Below, piece after piece: positions 61,282 through 64,000 of a stretch of 64,000 bases of DNA. The stretch lies in contig NC_035791.1 of the NCBI RefSeq assembly GCF_001653235.2, forward strand, positions 620,001 through 684,000, in the 5' to 3' direction. The DNA is from Pochonia chlamydosporia 170 (Eukaryota > Ascomycota > Sordariomycetes > Hypocreales > Clavicipitaceae). A program made the position numbers and the translations under genes. How positions within the stretch are numbered: the first letter of the stretch is position 1; every line of letters begins with the position of its first letter. Below the pieces are notes generated by a model, which worked only from the letters and a program-made list of their open reading frames with translations, ran no database searches and had not been told where the DNA came from.

Positions 61282-62523
61282 TTAGAGCGTAGCAGGGGAT
61301 GGGATATTTGTAAACTCAGTGCCGAGAACTTGATTCATCCAAATTCCAATCTGGTTGGCATCTTTGCTTCCAAGGCCGGCTTGAGAAAGACGAGATTGCC
61401 AATCGGATACGTCTTGTATTGAGCTCGAAATAAGTTGCTCTTGGTTGAAGTTTTGCCGCTCCCCAACACCAAACCGCTCAATAACGCCATGCCTTGCTTC
61501 AAAATGGACTTTGCACTATGAATGGTTAGCCACAGAAAGACCACTAAATAGGTTGGCACTCACATCAAAGGGTAACTCAGGTCGCTCCCTAGGATCCTCT
61601 TCAAACGGATGAGTGCAAAAGGTGAATCGCGGTGTTTGGCCATATATCCAATCCCTAGACTGCAGTTCCTCGTAACCGCTCTTCACTTTCGGGTCCTGTA
61701 ACGCGTGTGTATCGAACTCCGTACGCAAGTCAAACTCACCATACATGGTGCCAAATTCTCTGATCACAGCATCTTTAAACACCTCAACATCCACATCGAC
61801 GTTCCTTACTGGACTGCGAACACTGTCGACGCCTCGAGCTTTGATAAAAGGCTCAGCCGGGGAGCGCAGCATGCCTGATATATTCGAAAGGTTTGGGCTG
61901 CGAAGAAGGCATGTACCGTGATGTAGTGACCGCAGGCGAGTAAGCTTGTACGCAGACCCAGATATCTTGAACGTACTCCCTGCTGGTTTCCCGTCTACTT
62001 GGACATCTATGACGATGTCATGCCGCTTGTTGACGCTGGTAGTTGGTCGTCCTAGGCTCTTCAAAGCTCGAACCACCATTTCCGCATGCTTATCCCGATC
62101 AAAAGCTTGTGGAGGGCAAATGACACTGAAATTGACGTTTCCAAGATCGTGAAAGACTGTTCCACCCCCAGACCGCCTCCGAACAAGCCTAACCGCTGAG
62201 TCGTCCCATCCAATGTCCTTTGGGCGGTTTGCAATCTGTGCTAGTCGAGGCAGATTAAGCTCCATCCAGGGGTTCTGGTTTCGACCAAAGACCACGCATG
62301 GCGAGTTCACGTATAACAGTAAAATTGTAGACTCTGGCGGTGATATTTGTAGAAGTCTATGCTCCACGGACAGGTTCAATAGCGGATCATTGGACCTTGA
62401 TATGTAGACTTGTGTCTTGTTGCTGTGGTGAGAGGCGGCTTCGGCGGAGAATAACCGCGTCTGATGGCGTGCCGCAGCAAGAGGCAAGGTAAGCCTCCTA
62501 GTTAATGAAATCCCGCGAGACAT
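61282..62523 (-). CDS. aim22: Mitochondrial lipoate-protein ligase A family
   Basis: Two exons, 62523-61564 and 61515-61282, encode 397 residues. The 48-nt intron has donor GTGAGT, a GGCTAAC branch site and acceptor TAG; joining gives ELPFDCKVHFEARHGVIERF, restoring the conserved HGVI region of the ligase C-terminal part. The N-terminus (MSRGISLTRRLTLPLAAARH) is basic and amphipathic, as expected for mitochondrial import. The lipoate/ATP-binding signature RRRSGGGTVFHDLGNVNFS and the KISGSAYK loop with the catalytic lysine are intact. Members attach lipoate or octanoate to a lysine of 2-oxoacid dehydrogenase E2 subunits and glycine-cleavage H protein; yeast Aim22/Lip3 is the counterpart. Scavenging ligase versus transferase activity cannot be settled from sequence. 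Confidence 0.92.
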
Positions 62524-63219
62524 TTTGCTGAAGTATTGAGGACAATCGCTGAACGCAGATGCAGAAACAAGGACCGAGGGGAATGTGTATGCTTGCTGTC
62601 AAGGAGACATGGCGATTTATGTCACCAATCGCGATGTTTGCAACCAAGGGTCCGAGAAAAGGGTTGTAAGTTGCGCTGGGCTTCAATTATGAATCAATTG
62701 AGCACACCGAAATGGATTGCAGGTTGCTGCTCAATGGCTGTTATGGCATTGTTTCTCAACTGAGCCAGGAGCTTCTTGAATCTTGAGGTTCCACAAGAGC
62801 TTTGCCGTCCGCCTCAGGTCGTTGAGGTCAAGTTCGCTCAGGTACGTACCTCAAGGACCCACAGGTGAGGGGATAAATCTTTACCCAACATCATTGATGG
62901 GAGTCACCTTGTTGAATTTGAGGTATGAATCATCTGATATCGGAGGTCAAATCTCGTCGATTCATTATACAACGGATCTATCTTGTTATAAGGGCCTGAT
63001 GCTCTCAATCTTGGACTTTGATATATTTCATACCTAATTGCCCTTGTAAAACTTGCAAAAACCATCCATCCCCATTGCTGCCCCTCCCCCACCAAGCCAA
63101 AATTTCGCCCTCATCACCACCGAGATCGGATTCCGTCCTCCAAAAATCCACTCCTACTGCTTCCCTCAAACTCTCTTCAACACCTCACCGGACAAGCACA
63201 GCATCATCAATTGCCCAGC
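62524..63219. promoter_or_regulatory. Divergent promoter, lipoate ligase / chorismate synthase
   Basis: A 696-bp spacer between opposite starts. It contains the perfect 12-bp palindrome AGGTACGTACCT at 62840-62851 and a GGAGTCA word near 62900, one mismatch from the TGA(C/G)TCA site of the amino-acid starvation factor CPC1/Gcn4, which commonly controls aromatic biosynthesis genes. Regulation is inference. Confidence 0.5.
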
Positions 63220-64000
63220 ATGTCCACCTTCGGACACTACTTCCGGGTCACCACGTAAGTCCTACCTGCCTCACCTCACCACACACAACAGAAGACTGAC
63301 ACCGCTACTCCATCCAGCGCCGGCGAATCCCACGGCAAATCCGTCTCCTGCATCATCGACAACTGCCCTCCCGGCCTTGCCCTCGTCGAAGACGACATCC
63401 AGCCACAGCTAAACCGCCGCCGACCAGGCCAATCGTCCATCACAACTCCCCGCAACGAAAAGGACAGAGTCACCATCCACTCCGGCACCGAATTTGGCCG
63501 CACCCTCGGCACGCCCATCCTCCTCACAGTTCCCAACGAGGACCAACGACCCAAGGACTATGGCAATAAGACCATTGACCTCTACCCGCGCCCCAGCCAC
63601 GCCGACTGGACCTACCTCGAAAAGTACGGCATCAAGGCCAGCTCAGGCGGTGGTCGGAGCAGCGCACGTGAGACAATTTCCCGTGTCGCTGCTGGGGCCG
63701 TCGCTGAGAAATGGCTAAAGGAGATGTACGGCGTTGAAATCGTCGCCTTTGTAACATCAGTCGGCAATATCAAGCTCTTCGAGGACGCGGAATCCATGAG
63801 CGCTGATCCCGCGTTCCTCAGCCTCGCCGACACAATCACCCGCGAACAAGTTGACCAGTTCCTGCCCGTGCGATGCCCCGACACCGAAGCCACGAAGCGC
63901 ATGGAGGACCGCATCGCCGAGCTGCGCGATCAAAACGACAGCACTGGCGGGACTGTGACGTGCGTCATCCGTAATGCTCCATCTGGTCTGGGAGAGCCTG
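63220..64000 (+). CDS. aro2: Chorismate synthase, 5' part (runs off window)
   Basis: Two exons visible: 63220-63254 and 63318 to the window edge. The 63-nt intron has donor GTAAGT, a CTGAC branch site and acceptor CAG; the junction reads [13 protein letters not shown], the family's N-terminal signature with its first conserved His. Downstream are further hallmark blocks: [47 protein letters not shown] and [19 protein letters not shown], which bind EPSP and reduced FMN. The enzyme makes chorismate from EPSP, the last shikimate-pathway step before aromatic amino acids. Fungal forms (yeast Aro2) also reduce flavin themselves. About 238 residues, just over half of the usual 400 or so, lie in the window. 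Confidence 0.97.

Overview
The window comes from a filamentous ascomycete (Pezizomycotina), most likely a sordariomycete of the order Hypocreales. The evidence is short GT-AG introns of 48-160 nt with CTAAC/CTGAC-type branch sites, a Cdc11/Nud1 scaffold, ALG2, an Ssp1/Sak1-type kinase, lipoate ligase and chorismate synthase of fungal type, and a large nonribosomal peptide synthetase (NRPS). The order-level call is inference. No tRNA, rRNA, bacterial or viral gene was recognised.

Layout. Positions 1-6391 hold no recognisable gene. A conserved housekeeping block follows: a disordered fungal protein (6392-9274, -); the septation scaffold Cdc11 (10155-15551, +), divergent from it; a TBC-domain Rab-GAP (17617-20802, +); a peroxisomal delta3,delta2-enoyl-CoA isomerase (20990-21971, -, one intron); ALG2 mannosyltransferase (22713-24249, +, two introns); and a CaMKK/AMPK-kinase-type protein kinase (25449-29402, -, one intron). 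From 29403 to 39371 lies about 10 kb with no supportable gene, containing scattered short tandem repeats, notably heptamers of the GTAYGGA type.

The accessory part is 39372-59655. A secreted beta-lactamase-fold serine hydrolase (39372-41154, -, two introns) is divergent from an intronless NRPS of about 13.6 kb (43220-56856, +). A secreted subtilase (56963-59655, -, one intron) converges on the NRPS, with 106 bp between the stops. The NRPS reads (A relic)-T-C-A-T-C-A-T-C-(A relic)-T-C-A-T-R: five carrier domains, four condensation domains, three recognisable full adenylation domains and a terminal reductase. Two adenylation domains have been deleted or reduced to remnants, and the last one carries a one-base frame break near 54970. 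A possible decayed adenylation fragment lies just upstream of the start codon. It is therefore either a synthetase that works with missing adenylation domains or one in decay.

At the right end, lipoate-protein ligase (61282-62523, -, one intron) and chorismate synthase (63220 to beyond the window edge, +, one intron) share a divergent promoter of about 0.7 kb.

Coordinates of spliced genes are outer limits; exon limits are in the evidence text and were inferred from reading frame plus splice signals, not from transcripts.
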